Positions 8,503 through 18,159 of a DNA stretch of 64,000 bases are shown piece after piece. How positions within the stretch are numbered: position 1 is the stretch's first letter; the number at the start of each line of letters is the position of its first letter. The stretch comes from Cytobacillus oceanisediminis. GTDB taxonomy: Bacteria > Bacillota > Bacilli > Bacillales > Cytobacillaceae. The stretch is from positions 62,001 through 126,000 of the forward strand of contig NZ_VLKI01000002.1 in assembly GCF_007830235.1 (NCBI RefSeq), given 5' to 3'. The notes beneath the pieces were generated by a model that saw only the letters and a list, made by a program, of their open reading frames with translations, made no database searches and had not been told where the DNA came from. Both the position numbers and the translations under genes were made by a program.

Positions 8503-10119
8503 GTGAGGAATAAGAATTTCTTTACGTTCTTAGTATTATTTATGTCTCTAAGTCTCTTATTAATTGGCTGTTCAAACAATACCTCCACAAACAACAATGA
8601 AACGGACAAATCAAAAGAAGGGTCCGATGCGTCACAAGAAGTTGTAAAAAAGGAAGGGAAAGACATTACTATTGCGGTTGCAGATAACTTTATTAGCATG
8701 GATCCACACGATACAAATGATACGCTGTCTTATTCTGCACAAAAAACGATGCTGGAAGGTCTTGTTGGTTTTGATAAGGAGATGAATGTCATCCCAGTCT
8801 TAGCTGAAGAATATACAGCTAATGAGGACGCGACTGAGTTTACGTTCAAACTTCGAGAAGGCATTGTATTCCATGATGGGGAGCCCTTTAATGCAGAAGC
8901 AGTAAAGGCGAATGTAGACCGGCTGGCTGATCCGGCAAATAATTTAAAGCGTCATAGCTTATTTGCGATTGTAAAAGAAACACAAGTTGTTGATGATTAT
9001 ACAGTAAAAGTTGTACTTTCAGAGCCGTTTGGTGCAATGATCAATAACTTTGCTCACCCGGCAGCAATGATGCTAAGCCCAAAGGCTCTTGAAACATATG
9101 GAAAAGATGTTTCTCAACATCCTGTTGGTACAGGACAATATGTATTTGAGGATTGGAAGCCAGGTGACCACTTAAAAGTCAAGAAAAATGAAAGCTATTG
9201 GAATGGTGCACCAAACGCCGATTCAATCACTTTTAAACCAACACCAGAAAACGGAGCTCGTGTAGCTATGCTCCAAACAGGTGAAGCTGACTTTATTTAT
9301 CCTGTTCCATCAGAGCAAGCTAGTAGCATTAATGGAAAAGATGGGGTAATGGTTGAAAATTCTCCTTCTATCATTGTTCGTTATATGGCGATGAACACCC
9401 TTAAAAAACCATTTGATGATAAACGTGTTCGTCAAGCTATAAACTACGCAGTGAATAAAGAAGCATTTGTTAAGGTTGTTATGAATGGATACTCATCGGT
9501 ATTAGACTCCATCATTGCACCTAATACACAGTTTTATTCTAAACAAACGCCTTATGAGTTCAATCTTGAAAAAGCAAAAGAGTTATTAAAAGAAGCTGGC
9601 TATGAAAATGGATTTGAAGCGACAGTATGGGGATCTAACAACTCATCATCAATAAAAGGGATGGAGTTCATGCAACAACAACTTGCTCAAATTGGAATAA
9701 AGCTTGAAGTTGTTCCGATGGAAGCGGGTACTATGTCTGAAAAAATCTGGTCAGTTGAAAATCCTGAGGATGCAGAGCTTGAATTGTATTATGGTGGCTG
9801 GTCACCTTCAACTGGTGATGCTGACTGGGGTATTCGTCCGTTATTAGGCGGTAAGGATGCATTTCCTCCAAAATCGTACAATACGGCTTATTATAATAGT
9901 GAAGAGGCAAATAACCTAATAGCTGAAGCACTTTCAACAGCAGATCCTGATAAACGTAAGGCATCATATGAGAAAGTTCAAAAGCTTTTATGGGATGAAG
10001 CTCCATGGACATTCTTATCAGTCGATGACACTATGGCAGGTAAAAAGAATTATTTAGAAGGAATCTATCTGCTGCCAGACGGTTCCTTGAGTATCGAAAA
10101 TTTAGAAATTAAACAATAA
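8503..10119 (+). CDS. Peptide ABC transporter substrate-binding lipoprotein
   Basis: This 538-residue extracytoplasmic binding protein of the SBP_bac_5 (DppA/OppA) family captures peptides for import. Residues 1-22 form a lipoprotein signal ending in LLLIGC, with C23 as the lipidated cysteine. A Ser/Thr/Asn-rich linker follows, then the binding domain with hallmarks such as KLREGIVFHDGEPFNAEAV and VRQAINYAVNKEAF. Translation starts at GTG 8503, seven bases behind GGGGGAA. Four genes for the matching membrane and ATPase subunits follow. The specificity is unknown; the terminal D-aminopeptidase hints at D-residue-containing peptides such as peptidoglycan fragments. Confidence 0.9.
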   Translation: MRNKNFFTFLVLFMSLSLLLIGCSNNTSTNNNETDKSKEGSDASQEVVKKEGKDITIAVADNFISMDPHDTNDTLSYSAQKTMLEGLVGFDKEMNVIPVLAEEYTANEDATEFTFKLREGIVFHDGEPFNAEAVKANVDRLADPANNLKRHSLFAIVKETQVVDDYTVKVVLSEPFGAMINNFAHPAAMMLSPKALETYGKDVSQHPVGTGQYVFEDWKPGDHLKVKKNESYWNGAPNADSITFKPTPENGARVAMLQTGEADFIYPVPSEQASSINGKDGVMVENSPSIIVRYMAMNTLKKPFDDKRVRQAINYAVNKEAFVKVVMNGYSSVLDSIIAPNTQFYSKQTPYEFNLEKAKELLKEAGYENGFEATVWGSNNSSSIKGMEFMQQQLAQIGIKLEVVPMEAGTMSEKIWSVENPEDAELELYYGGWSPSTGDADWGIRPLLGGKDAFPPKSYNTAYYNSEEANNLIAEALSTADPDKRKASYEKVQKLLWDEAPWTFLSVDDTMAGKKNYLEGIYLLPDGSLSIENLEIKQ

Positions 10120-10209
10120 TAACGATTTTCCATCATAACGACTCCATACTAATGGAAAGAAAATATTCTAATCTTAATTATTTTTAAAGAAGATTAGAAC
10201 TTATAATCT

Positions 10210-10239
10210 GATGAGCGCTATAGTGATATAGCGCTCATC
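10210..10239 (+). other. Strong hairpin between binding-protein and permease genes
   Basis: A perfect 13-bp stem (GATGAGCGCTATA with its complement) closes a GTGA tetraloop and lacks a T run. Hairpins here are commonly mRNA-stabilising or partial-processing sites that keep the binding protein in excess over its permease. Confidence 0.65.
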
Positions 10240-10265
10240 GACTATTTAAGCAAGGGGTGAAAAGG

Positions 10266-11186
10266 ATGTTGAAGTATCTTATCAAACGTTTGATTGGTAT
10301 TATCCCAATTTTATTTTTTGTGTCAATATTTATCTTTTTGTTTGTACATATGATTCCAGGAGACCCTGCGAGGTTAGTGGCGGGGCAGGATGCCAGTTTA
10401 CAAGATGTAGAAATGGTACGTGAGGAACTTGGGTTGGATAGACCAATTCATGTTCAATACTTTTCCTTTGTTACAAACATCCTTCAAGGTGATTTAGGCA
10501 CATCATTAAAAACGAAGCGTCCAGTTTTGGAAGAAATCTCTCAGCGTTTTATGCCTACTTTTTGGTTAACTGTTTGGAGTATGGCATGGGCAGTAATCTT
10601 TGGATTGTTAATTGGTGTTATCTCTGCAACAAAACGAAACAAATGGCAGGATTATTTAGGGATGTTTGGTGCGGTATCTGGCATCTCACTGCCATCATTT
10701 TGGTTAGGACTTATGCTCATCCAATTATTCTCTGTCCAGCTAGGATGGCTGCCTACAGGCGGAATGGATTCATGGAAAAGTTATATTTTACCATCAATAA
10801 CGTTAGGGGCTGGTGTCGCAGCCGTTATAGCAAGGTTCTCTCGTTCCTCACTTATGGATATTTTAAAGGAGGATTATATTCGGACAGGGAGAGCTAAAGG
10901 ATTACATGAAAACAAAGTAGTCTGGGGCCATGGGCTGAAAAATGCAATGATTCCAGTTGTTACAATGACTGGCTTGCAATTTGGCTTTCTCCTTGGGGGA
11001 TCTATTGTCATCGAAACTGTTTTTAGCTGGCCGGGTTTAGGCAGATTGTTAATCGATTCGGTTTCGTTTAGGGATTATCCAGTCATTCAAGCAGAGATGC
11101 TTTTATTTGCATTAGAGTTTATTCTCATAAATTTGATTGTTGATTTACTGTACGGGGTGTTAAATCCACAGATTCGATACGAATAA
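10266..11186 (+). CDS. Peptide ABC transporter permease, DppB type
   Basis: This 306-residue integral membrane protein has about six hydrophobic segments and forms one half of the channel of a dipeptide/oligopeptide importer. The N-terminal segment followed by [17 protein letters not shown] is typical of DppB-type permeases, and the EAA loop appears near [26 protein letters not shown] start at ATG 10266, because AAGGGG at 10252-10257 sits eight bases upstream; an in-frame GTG at 10257 lies inside that ribosome site. It works with the next three genes and the lipoprotein encoded upstream. Confidence 0.9.
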   Translation: MLKYLIKRLIGIIPILFFVSIFIFLFVHMIPGDPARLVAGQDASLQDVEMVREELGLDRPIHVQYFSFVTNILQGDLGTSLKTKRPVLEEISQRFMPTFWLTVWSMAWAVIFGLLIGVISATKRNKWQDYLGMFGAVSGISLPSFWLGLMLIQLFSVQLGWLPTGGMDSWKSYILPSITLGAGVAAVIARFSRSSLMDILKEDYIRTGRAKGLHENKVVWGHGLKNAMIPVVTMTGLQFGFLLGGSIVIETVFSWPGLGRLLIDSVSFRDYPVIQAEMLLFALEFILINLIVDLLYGVLNPQIRYE

Positions 11187-11204
11187 GAATTGGAGGTTAA
11201 AACA

Positions 11205-12113
11205 ATGGCAAACGTTGAATTGAGAGAAGAAGTATCGACTCAAACGACGATCAAATTAGATAAATTGTCTAATAAAACTCCCTTTTCGGAGTTTTGGCGA
11301 AAATTTAAAAAGCAGCGATTGGCGTTGGCGGCTGGTGTATTTGTAATTCTATTAATTGTCCTTGCACTATTTGGTCCAGCGGTTGCTCCATACTCCTCAG
11401 AAGAGTTTGATTATGAACATGTCTTAGAAGGCCCTTCACTAACACATTGGGCAGGTACGGATGCGTATGGTAGAGATATTTTCAGTCGAATTATAGAAGG
11501 GACAAGGATTTCTTTATTTGTAGGTCTTCTTTCCGTTTTGTTAGGTGCAGCGGGTGGTACAGTTCTTGGATTAATTAGCGGTTACTATGGTAAATGGTTG
11601 GATAGTATTATAATGCGAATCTGCGATGTATTATTTGCTTTTCCAGGAATTTTACTCGCAATCGGAATTATCGCAATATTAGGACCAGGTCTAGGAAACG
11701 TTGTTATTGCCATTGCTATTTTTAGTGTCCCTATATTTGCGCGAATTGTTCGAAGCAATACACTTGCGCTGAAATCAACGGTATATGTTGAAGCAACAAG
11801 ATCCATGGGAGCCAAGGATCGGCGAATGATATGGAAGCATATATTCCCAGGTACGGCTTCAAGTATTATCGTATATTTTACAATGCGTATTGGATCAGCC
11901 ATTTTAACTGCAGCAAGTCTAAGTTTCTTGGGATTAGGAGCACAACCGCCAACACCAGAGTGGGGAGCGATGTTAAGCAGTGGCCGAGATTATTTGAATA
12001 CAGCTCCACATGTCACGTTTTTTCCTGGAATAGCCATCTTTCTAACAGTATTGGCATTTAACCTTCTTGGTGATGGTTTACGTGATGCACTTGACCCGAA
12101 AATAAAGGATTAA
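11205..12113 (+). CDS. Peptide ABC transporter permease, DppC type
   Basis: This 302-residue second channel subunit has a cytoplasmic N-terminus carrying [14 protein letters not shown], which fits the OppC/DppC N-terminal domain, and about six membrane segments. The EAA region is near [23 protein letters not shown], and the C-terminus [14 protein letters not shown] is characteristic of the family. Translation is placed at ATG 11205 behind TGGAGG. An in-frame TTG at 11190 precedes that site and is unlikely to be used. It pairs with the DppB-type subunit. Confidence 0.9.
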   Translation: MANVELREEVSTQTTIKLDKLSNKTPFSEFWRKFKKQRLALAAGVFVILLIVLALFGPAVAPYSSEEFDYEHVLEGPSLTHWAGTDAYGRDIFSRIIEGTRISLFVGLLSVLLGAAGGTVLGLISGYYGKWLDSIIMRICDVLFAFPGILLAIGIIAILGPGLGNVVIAIAIFSVPIFARIVRSNTLALKSTVYVEATRSMGAKDRRMIWKHIFPGTASSIIVYFTMRIGSAILTAASLSFLGLGAQPPTPEWGAMLSSGRDYLNTAPHVTFFPGIAIFLTVLAFNLLGDGLRDALDPKIKD

Positions 12114-12137
12114 TTGTTTTATGAGAGGAGAGCAAGT

Positions 12138-13127
12138 ATGGCAGAGACGATGCTTAAAATAGAAGATTTGAAAACCTATTTCTATGGAGACGATGGAGTA
12201 GTAAAAGCGGTTGATGGGGTCACAATTACGATTAATAAAGGGGAAACGGTCGGAGTAGTTGGTGAATCAGGATGTGGAAAAAGTGTTACTTCCTTATCCG
12301 TAATGCGGCTTCTCCATGATACTCCGGGTGAAATTGTGGATGGTTCGATTGAGTTCCAAGGGAAAAACTTATTGTCTTTTTCGGAAAAGGAAATGAGACA
12401 AATTCGAGGAAATGAAGTTGCGATGATTTTCCAGGAGCCAATGACGTCTCTGAATCCAGTCTATAAAATTGGAAAACAGCTTGAAGAAGCCATTCAGTTG
12501 CATTTGAAATATGATAAACAAAAAGCGAGAGAACATGCGATTCAAATGTTAAAGTTAGTTGGTATTCCCCGTTCAGATGAGATTGTAAATGAATTTCCTT
12601 ATCAGCTATCAGGAGGGATGAGGCAACGTGTCATGATTGCGATGGCGATGGCGTGCAGACCAAAACTACTAATTGCTGATGAACCGACTACAGCATTAGA
12701 TGTCACTATCCAAGCGCAAATATTAGATTTGATGCGAACTCTAAGGGAGGAGAGTGAAACATCAATTATGTTAATTACACATGATTTAGGAGTTGTTGCT
12801 GAAATGTGTGATCGTGTTGTGGTTATGTATGCAGGAAAGGTAGTAGAGGAAACAGATGTTTACACGCTATTTGAAGATCCAAAACATCCATATACTAGAG
12901 GTTTAATAGGGTCCGTTCCCAAATTAGGAAAAAATGCAAACCGCTTAGACTCTATACCGGGTAATGTTCCAACACCCAGTAACATGCCTAAGGGTTGTAA
13001 ATTTGCCCCTCGATGTTCAAATGTATTGAAGGTATGTTTGGAGAAGGAGCCAGTATTAGAAAAGGTTGAGGCAAATCATACATGCAGATGCTGGCTATAT
13101 CAGAACACGGAGACTGTGGGGGTGTAA
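12138..13127 (+). CDS. Peptide ABC transporter ATPase, DppD type
   Basis: This 329-residue cytoplasmic ATPase drives the importer. Walker A is GESGCGKS at 42-49, the signature LSGGMRQR is at 157-164, and Walker B LLIADEP covers about 177-183. The C-terminal extension with GCKFAPRC and a further cysteine is the oligopeptide/dipeptide ATPase C-terminal domain, which may bind an iron-sulfur cluster in some members. The start at 12138 follows GAGAGGAGAG; a TTG further upstream at 12114 is in frame but lacks a site. The paralogous ATPase gene follows two bases after the stop. Confidence 0.9.
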   Translation: MAETMLKIEDLKTYFYGDDGVVKAVDGVTITINKGETVGVVGESGCGKSVTSLSVMRLLHDTPGEIVDGSIEFQGKNLLSFSEKEMRQIRGNEVAMIFQEPMTSLNPVYKIGKQLEEAIQLHLKYDKQKAREHAIQMLKLVGIPRSDEIVNEFPYQLSGGMRQRVMIAMAMACRPKLLIADEPTTALDVTIQAQILDLMRTLREESETSIMLITHDLGVVAEMCDRVVVMYAGKVVEETDVYTLFEDPKHPYTRGLIGSVPKLGKNANRLDSIPGNVPTPSNMPKGCKFAPRCSNVLKVCLEKEPVLEKVEANHTCRCWLYQNTETVGV

Positions 13128-13129
13128 AA

Positions 13130-14092
13130 ATGGAAGCGCCATTACTTGAGGTAAAGAATTTAAAAAAATATTTTTCTATTAATAAAGGTTTATTAGGCAG
13201 AAAGAAAAAATTTGTGAAAGCGGTAGATGATGTTTCTTTTACCATCAAAAAAGGTGAAACTTTAGGGTTAGTAGGTGAAAGCGGCTGCGGAAAATCTACA
13301 ACTGGACGTATGCTCATGAGATTGCTTGATCCAACGGAAGGTCAAATTTATTTTGAAGGAAAAGAGATTAGTAATTTAAATGATAATCAAATTCGTTCGT
13401 TGCGAAAAGATTTTCAAATGGTATTTCAAGATCCCTATGCCTCTTTAAACCCTCGAATGAAGGTTAGAGAAATCGTTTCTGAACCAATGGTCATTCATGG
13501 TATACCAAAGGAAGAACGAATGGAGCGGGTGGAGAAGCTTTTAACAGTTGTGGGGCTAAGCGCCTATCATGCTGACCGCTATCCCCATGAGTTCAGTGGC
13601 GGCCAGCGCCAGCGGATCGGTATCGCGAGGGCATTAGCTGTAAATCCCAAATTAATTATTGCAGACGAACCAGTCTCAGCCTTAGATGTTTCCATTCAAT
13701 CCCAAATTCTAAATCTGTTAAAGGACCTGCAGGAAGAGTTTGAGTTAACATACCTTTTTATTGCACATGATTTAAGTGTTGTCGAGCACATCAGTGACCG
13801 TGTAGGTGTAATGTATTTAGGGAAAATTGTTGAATTGGCAGATAAACAATCGTTATATCAAAATCCTAAGCATCCTTATACCAAGGCATTGCTCTCAGCT
13901 GTTCCCATTCCGAATCCGCGTTTGAAACGAGAAAGAATCATATTAAAAGGAGATATCCCTAGTCCTTCTAACCCTCCAAGTGGATGTACATTTCATACGC
14001 GTTGCCCATTAGCAACAGAAGAATGCAGAAATAAAATACCGCAAGTGAAAGAAATTAACCCGGGACATTATGTTTCTTGTCACTTATTTTGA
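13130..14092 (+). CDS. Peptide ABC transporter ATPase, DppF/OppF type
   Basis: This 320-residue second ATPase subunit of the importer carries Walker A GESGCGKS at 49-56, a FSGGQRQR signature and the [11 protein letters not shown]alker B. The C-terminus has the usual SGCTFHTRC cysteine pair. ATG 13130 is only two bases beyond the stop of the preceding ATPase gene, with TGGGGGTG inside that gene's 3' end, so the two are translationally coupled. OppF-type ATPases form heterodimers with OppD/DppD types. The 45 bp that follow lead into a regulator gene without a terminator. Confidence 0.9.
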   Translation: MEAPLLEVKNLKKYFSINKGLLGRKKKFVKAVDDVSFTIKKGETLGLVGESGCGKSTTGRMLMRLLDPTEGQIYFEGKEISNLNDNQIRSLRKDFQMVFQDPYASLNPRMKVREIVSEPMVIHGIPKEERMERVEKLLTVVGLSAYHADRYPHEFSGGQRQRIGIARALAVNPKLIIADEPVSALDVSIQSQILNLLKDLQEEFELTYLFIAHDLSVVEHISDRVGVMYLGKIVELADKQSLYQNPKHPYTKALLSAVPIPNPRLKRERIILKGDIPSPSNPPSGCTFHTRCPLATEECRNKIPQVKEINPGHYVSCHLF

Positions 14093-14137
14093 GTATGCTA
14101 GTAATAGCTTGTAATTATTTATAGGGGATGTTCAAAA

Positions 14138-15838
14138 ATGTCAGTCAGAAAGGTTCATATTATTGCCATTCAAGAGATGTACTTGGATGCCATTTCAAAG
14201 CAAGTTAAAGAAGTGCTGGGAGATAAAGTAATTATTCAGCCTACTACAATCAAGGATTTGCATAATGATACAGTTGCAAGCGGGGATCTAGTGTTACTTT
14301 CAAATAAAAGAATACAAGGGATAGTTACTCAAATTATTCCTAAAGATTGCCCATGCATTATTGCAAAAAGGGATATTAATGTGGCGAATACAAAGGAGTT
14401 ATTGTCTTTGCCATCTGGGCAAACCATTTTAGTGGTAAATGACACGAAAACAAATACATCAGAAACGATCCAATCTCTTCAGGAGACGTTCTTTGAGCAT
14501 ACCTATATCCCATATTCTCCTGAAGAGACTATTCCTGATTCGATTGATTATATTATCACACCCGGTGAAAGGCACCTTTTACCTAGAGGTTTATTAAAAG
14601 TAATCGATATCGGACCGCGGCTTCTAAACATTGATACATTCCAAAAGCTCAATTCAATTCTTGAAATCGATACCTGTTATTCTCAATTGGTGAAACGGTA
14701 TATTAAATCACTTATATCATTGTCAGATGCAAAAAACGAATTAGCCGGGACAAACAGGACAAAAGAAATTTGGAATACAGCCATGTATCGTTTTGAAGAT
14801 ATCGTAGCTGTTAGCAAATCAATGCGGGAAACTGTTACACTTGCAAAAGGTTTTGCTAAAACTGAAAATGTCATTCACGTTCAAGGTGATGCTGGGACAG
14901 GGAAAAGTATGTTAGCTCAAGCAATTCATAATGAATCACGTTTCTCTCAGGGTCCTTTTGTTTCAATTTACTGTTCATCAAGGGATTATCACATAATAGA
15001 AAGAGAACTTTTTGGAAGTGAGAGTGATGAATCTATTTCCTTAGGGTTATTTGAAATTGCCGGACATGGATCTATATATATTAAAGAGATTGGAGAATTA
15101 CCCCTTTTTTTGCAAAGAAAAATTTGCAGGGTATTAAGAGAAAAAGAATTCTCCAGAATTGGAGGAAGTCAATCCATTCCATTACAGGCTAGAGTGATAA
15201 CTAGTAATACAAAAGCTTTAAAAGAATTAGTAAATGAAGACGCTTTATACCCAGAATTATATTATCTTTTGTCACCCTTTACCTTAAAAGTTCCGTCATT
15301 ACTTGAAAGAAAAGAAGATTTTATTTCATTAATTGAAAATATTAAATTTCGAATTAAAAGAAACGATATGAAATTTACGAATGATGTGATGAACCAATTT
15401 ATGAACTATGAGTGGGGAGGGAATGTTAAGGAGCTTTATAATGTGATTTCGTATTTGTCTATCCTAGATGAACCAATTATTGATTTGGAATCCCTGCCTA
15501 TATATCTTCGACCGGATGAGAGATCAAAGGGATTTGTAAAAATGATTCAAAATGAAATGAATCCCAATGAAATTATCTCAAAAATTGAAGAACATGGCTT
15601 TTTAGACGAGAGTTTGAAAATCTTGAGGATATTCTGTGAAGGAAAAAAAAATCATACCTCATATGGGCGATTAGCTTTAAAAAAGCGTCTTGAAGAAAAT
15701 GGAATGAACCTATCAGAGCAGCAATTGAGAATGAGACTGGAAGTTCTTCAAGAATTAGATTTACTGATTGTTAGGCAAGGAAGAGCTGGTTCAACAATTT
15801 CGCGGCGAGGAGAGGAATTCTTAGAGCACTTGAAGTGA
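14138..15838 (+). CDS. AAA+ regulator of the sigma-54 activator fold with a degenerate contact loop
   Basis: This 566-residue protein has an N-terminal region of about 215 residues with no recognised motif, a central sigma-54-interaction-type AAA+ domain (about 220-450) and a C-terminal region resembling a winged helix. Walker A is GDAGTGKS at 250-257 and a GNVKELYN motif is recognisable. The GAFTGA loop that contacts sigma-54 is absent: the equivalent stretch after ELFG (about 293-300) reads SESDESIS. The Walker B segment is IYIKEIGE, with lysine where aspartate is usual. A Fis-type HTH is not evident. It may therefore control peptide uptake by a sigma-54-independent route. It sits between the dpp genes and the D-aminopeptidase gene in the same direction. 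Confidence 0.75.
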   Translation: MSVRKVHIIAIQEMYLDAISKQVKEVLGDKVIIQPTTIKDLHNDTVASGDLVLLSNKRIQGIVTQIIPKDCPCIIAKRDINVANTKELLSLPSGQTILVVNDTKTNTSETIQSLQETFFEHTYIPYSPEETIPDSIDYIITPGERHLLPRGLLKVIDIGPRLLNIDTFQKLNSILEIDTCYSQLVKRYIKSLISLSDAKNELAGTNRTKEIWNTAMYRFEDIVAVSKSMRETVTLAKGFAKTENVIHVQGDAGTGKSMLAQAIHNESRFSQGPFVSIYCSSRDYHIIERELFGSESDESISLGLFEIAGHGSIYIKEIGELPLFLQRKICRVLREKEFSRIGGSQSIPLQARVITSNTKALKELVNEDALYPELYYLLSPFTLKVPSLLERKEDFISLIENIKFRIKRNDMKFTNDVMNQFMNYEWGGNVKELYNVISYLSILDEPIIDLESLPIYLRPDERSKGFVKMIQNEMNPNEIISKIEEHGFLDESLKILRIFCEGKKNHTSYGRLALKKRLEENGMNLSEQQLRMRLEVLQELDLLIVRQGRAGSTISRRGEEFLEHLK

Positions 15839-15851
15839 AGGGGGGAGTACG

Positions 15852-16661
15852 TTGAGATTATACATATCAGCTGACATCGAAGGTATATCAGGTGTTGTTC
15901 ATCAAGAACACACCGCAAGGGACGGACGAGAACATGACCGGGCAAGAAAATATATGACCGATGAAATTAATGCGTGCATAGAAGGGGCGCTTGAAGCTGG
16001 AGTAAAAGAAATCTTGGTGAACGATTCCCATGGAACGATGAGAAATGTTCTCCTTGAAAGACTCCATTCAGAAGCACAACTTATTTCAGGCTCCCCAAAA
16101 AAGTTTGCAATGATGGAAGGTATAGACGAACATTTTGACGTTGCGATATTTCTAGGGTACCATACCCGAATGGGAACATACGGAGTATTAAATCATACCT
16201 TCCATGGGGGAGCGGTTAAAAATATAACGATAAATGGAACAGATTACGGAGAATTCGGATTAAATGCAGCTATTGCTGGCCGGTTTCGTGTTCCTGTGAT
16301 AATGGTTAGTGGCTGTAGTTTGGTGGCTGAAGAAGCTCGGGAGTTTATTCCTTTAATTAAAACGGCTATTGTAAAAGAAACGATAAATCGAACAACTGCA
16401 CGGAACCTAAGTATTAAGAAAGCGCATCAAGTCTTAAGAGAGAAGACAATCCAAGCTATACAAGACCGAGAAAACATTCAACCTTTTGTCATTGATTCTT
16501 TACTAGAAGTAAAAGTATCTTTTCTTCATTCAGGGCTGGCAGACATTGCAGAAATTCTGCCAGCTGTTACAAGATCGGGTCCAACTTCAGTTGATTTTAC
16601 TTCTGAAAGCATTCTAGAAGCATATCGTTATATACGCAGTTTAATTATGATGGTAAGTTAA
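15852..16661 (+). CDS. dppA: M55 family D-aminopeptidase
   Basis: This 269-residue cytosolic zinc peptidase matches the DppA family of Bacillus subtilis, a self-compartmentalising D-aminopeptidase that removes N-terminal D-alanine from short peptides. The known zinc ligands line up: D8 and E10 in SADIEG, H60, H104 and E134 in DYGEFG, plus the catalytic-site H115. Translation starts at TTG 15852 behind GGGGGAG. In B. subtilis dppA heads the dipeptide permease operon; here it ends the cluster and is separated from the transporter by the AAA+ regulator. It supports the view that the imported peptides include D-amino acids. Confidence 0.88.
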   Translation: MRLYISADIEGISGVVHQEHTARDGREHDRARKYMTDEINACIEGALEAGVKEILVNDSHGTMRNVLLERLHSEAQLISGSPKKFAMMEGIDEHFDVAIFLGYHTRMGTYGVLNHTFHGGAVKNITINGTDYGEFGLNAAIAGRFRVPVIMVSGCSLVAEEAREFIPLIKTAIVKETINRTTARNLSIKKAHQVLREKTIQAIQDRENIQPFVIDSLLEVKVSFLHSGLADIAEILPAVTRSGPTSVDFTSESILEAYRYIRSLIMMVS

Positions 16662-16806
16662 ATTAACTGGGCAGTGTGCTGACCCCACTGTGAAGTGTTA
16701 AAGACTAGTTCTGCGTTGCTTAGCTAGTTATTTTGATTGGAGGAAAGTTACCTAGTATCCCTCTGGGAATCATATGGTCAAAAAAGGGAAGATAATATAA
16801 TAGATA

Positions 16807-16944
16807 CTATTCTTTCAACCGATCCGGCAACCCCTGGATCGATGACACCACTACGTCGAGCTTAGCTTCAATCCTGTTCAGCAGAAATAGCGTGACAACA
16901 ATCGGGAAGCCCAGCTCGCTGATCAATGTGACCATCTGTTCCAT
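16807..16944 (-). CDS. yvrJ: YvrJ family small membrane protein
   Basis: This 45-residue protein starts MEQMVTLISELGFPIVVT and carries one membrane helix (about 8-24), then an amphipathic tail containing NRIEAKL. It is intact here and matches the YvrJ family in length and motif. GAGAGGAGC precedes the ATG at 16944. In B. subtilis, yvrJ lies in the operon of the two-part sigma factor SigO/RsoA. Here it lies downstream of DUF1659 and DUF2922 genes, separated from them by a terminator, with a sigma-70-type gene just beyond. The function is unknown. A decayed second copy is at 6871-7006. Confidence 0.85.
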   Translation of the reverse strand: MEQMVTLISELGFPIVVTLFLLNRIEAKLDVVVSSIQGLPDRLKE

Positions 16945-16978
16945 TATGTTTGCTCCTCTCATTTAATTCGATTTCTAT

Positions 16979-17010
16979 AAAAAAAGGCCGGTTCAGAAAG
17001 AAACCGGCCT
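16979..17010 (-). terminator. Terminator between DUF2922 and yvrJ
   Basis: AGGCCGGTT pairs with AACCGGCCT, and on the minus strand the stem is followed by seven T. It implies that yvrJ is reached by read-through or has its own promoter. The stem core recurs at 7040 and 23504. Confidence 0.8.
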
Positions 17011-17017
17011 CTTCTCA

Positions 17018-17236
17018 TTACACTAATTCATATTCCGTTACGTTTCGCTCTAGCAATCTAGCTCCTTGCGGTTGAACAAAGTCACCGCCATTACCGTCAA
17101 ATGCGTTAGCTGCAATGATTTGGTCCATCGCTGCTTTGACAGCTGCTGGATCAATCGGTTCCTTTGGATTATCAATCGTTAGTTTTGATGGCTTTCCCAT
17201 ATCAGATAGGAAAGTCATTTCCAATGTTTTCGCCAT
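17018..17236 (-). CDS. DUF2922 family protein
   Basis: This 72-residue cytosolic protein starts MAKTLEMTFLSDMGKPSKL and matches the DUF2922 family by length and by the phrase TIDNPKEPIDPAAVKAAMDQII. The ATG at 17236 follows AAGGAGGTG; an in-frame GTG at 17245 is part of that site. It lies about 40 bp behind the DUF1659 gene on the same transcript. The two families are almost always paired in Bacillaceae. No biochemical function is known, and nothing in the sequence suggests an enzyme. Confidence 0.85.
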   Translation of the reverse strand: MAKTLEMTFLSDMGKPSKLTIDNPKEPIDPAAVKAAMDQIIAANAFDGNGGDFVQPQGARLLERNVTEYELV

Positions 17237-17275
17237 GTTTTTCACCTCCTTGCGAGTTTAGTTTTTAATAGAAGG

Positions 17276-17494
17276 TTAGCCTACGATGTCGAAGCTGTCG
17301 TTGCGATTAAGCGCAACTAACGGATAGTTTGATAGCGATGCAACGGCTTGTCCAACTGTGAAAAGCTGGTCTGCTGTAGCGGATTGCTTTACGCTGCTGT
17401 AGGTTTTTGACTTGTGAATCGGTTTGCCCTTCTGATCCAAACCGGTTTCAAAAACCAGGCGAAGCTTTGTATCGATGATGTTTGCTTGTGCCAT
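17276..17494 (-). CDS. DUF1659 family protein
   Basis: This 72-residue protein contains the DUF1659 pattern (TKLRLVFETGLDQKGKPIHKSKTY, given here only as its landmarks TKLRLVFE and GKPIHKSKTY). The preferred ATG at 17494 stands six bases behind GGAGGTG. It is the first gene after a promoter at 17505-17556 that is nearly identical in layout to the promoter of the HTH gene at 18278. It forms a transcription unit with the DUF2922 gene. The function is unknown. Confidence 0.85.
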   Translation of the reverse strand: MAQANIIDTKLRLVFETGLDQKGKPIHKSKTYSSVKQSATADQLFTVGQAVASLSNYPLVALNRNDSFDIVG

Positions 17495-17504
17495 GTTGTT
17501 CACC

Positions 17505-17556
17505 TCCTTTCACTTTCTATATACGTTTTTTTGGCAAAAATGGACATGGTGATTTT
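17505..17556 (-). promoter_or_regulatory. Unusual promoter A, upstream of the DUF1659-DUF2922 unit
   Basis: Read on the minus strand: AAAATCACCATGTCCA, 16 bases, GTATATAGAAAGTGAAAGG. The same layout with identical spacing is found at 19105-19157. The 16-base spacers differ while the two flanking blocks are kept, which is what a promoter under selection would show. The -35-like block TGTCCA is not the SigA consensus TTGACA. Confidence 0.65.
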
Positions 17557-17564
17557 AAAAAGTT

Positions 17565-18074
17565 TTAAATAAGAAAGTCTTCCAATCTGCCATCTTTAAA
17601 GTTGTATGCCTTCAATTTCTCTCTGGCACCATGCCGCCATGCTTTTACGGCTGATAGGGAAACCTTTTCTTTAGCGGCAATCTCTTGGACCGAAATCTCA
17701 AATTGGAAGGTATAGATTACCCACTTTTTTTGGTTGGCTGTTAGGGTGCTGCAAATGGAAAACAGATTATTAATAGGAATAGGCTCGCTGCCATGCGGTG
17801 CCTCTATTAATCCCCAAAATTCTTCCTCGGGATAGACGCATTGTTGATCGTAGGATGTTTGTATGGTTAATTCTTTCAGCATTTTGCCTTTTACATAACT
17901 GAATGCATAGGTCACAAATTTGCCTTTTTCCGAATCAAATTTCTTCCACGCTTCCCATAGACTAATAAGCCCTAGCTGAAAGAATTCATCTTTGTTTTTA
18001 TAAATGTTCAGGTTGTTCATGATTTTATGGATCATAGGTTCATATTGTGCTGCGATTTGCTTAAAGCTCTCCAC
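17565..18074 (-). CDS. Small sigma-70 family RNA polymerase sigma factor
   Basis: This 169-residue protein has a sigma region 2 in the first 70 or so residues (FFQLGLISLWEAWKKFD, KFVTYAFSYVKGKMLKEL) and a region 4 helix-turn-helix near 110-155 (LTANQKKWV, ISVQEIAAKEKVSLSAVKAWRHG). It lacks regions 1 and 3, as in ECF-type factors and relatives such as YvrI. Translation starts at GTG 18074 behind AAGGGA. It lies between the HTH gene and the DUF1659-DUF2922 unit, all on the minus strand. No anti-sigma gene is adjacent. Its targets are probably the two flanking shared promoters, but that is inference. Confidence 0.8.
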   Translation of the reverse strand: MESFKQIAAQYEPMIHKIMNNLNIYKNKDEFFQLGLISLWEAWKKFDSEKGKFVTYAFSYVKGKMLKELTIQTSYDQQCVYPEEEFWGLIEAPHGSEPIPINNLFSICSTLTANQKKWVIYTFQFEISVQEIAAKEKVSLSAVKAWRHGAREKLKAYNFKDGRLEDFLI

Positions 18075-18159
18075 GTTAAAATCCCTTCAGGAAAGCGCGC
18101 TCTCTAAGTATTCCCGGGTAGCTATAACATAGAGGGAAAATGACTTTTGTGCGAATCGA

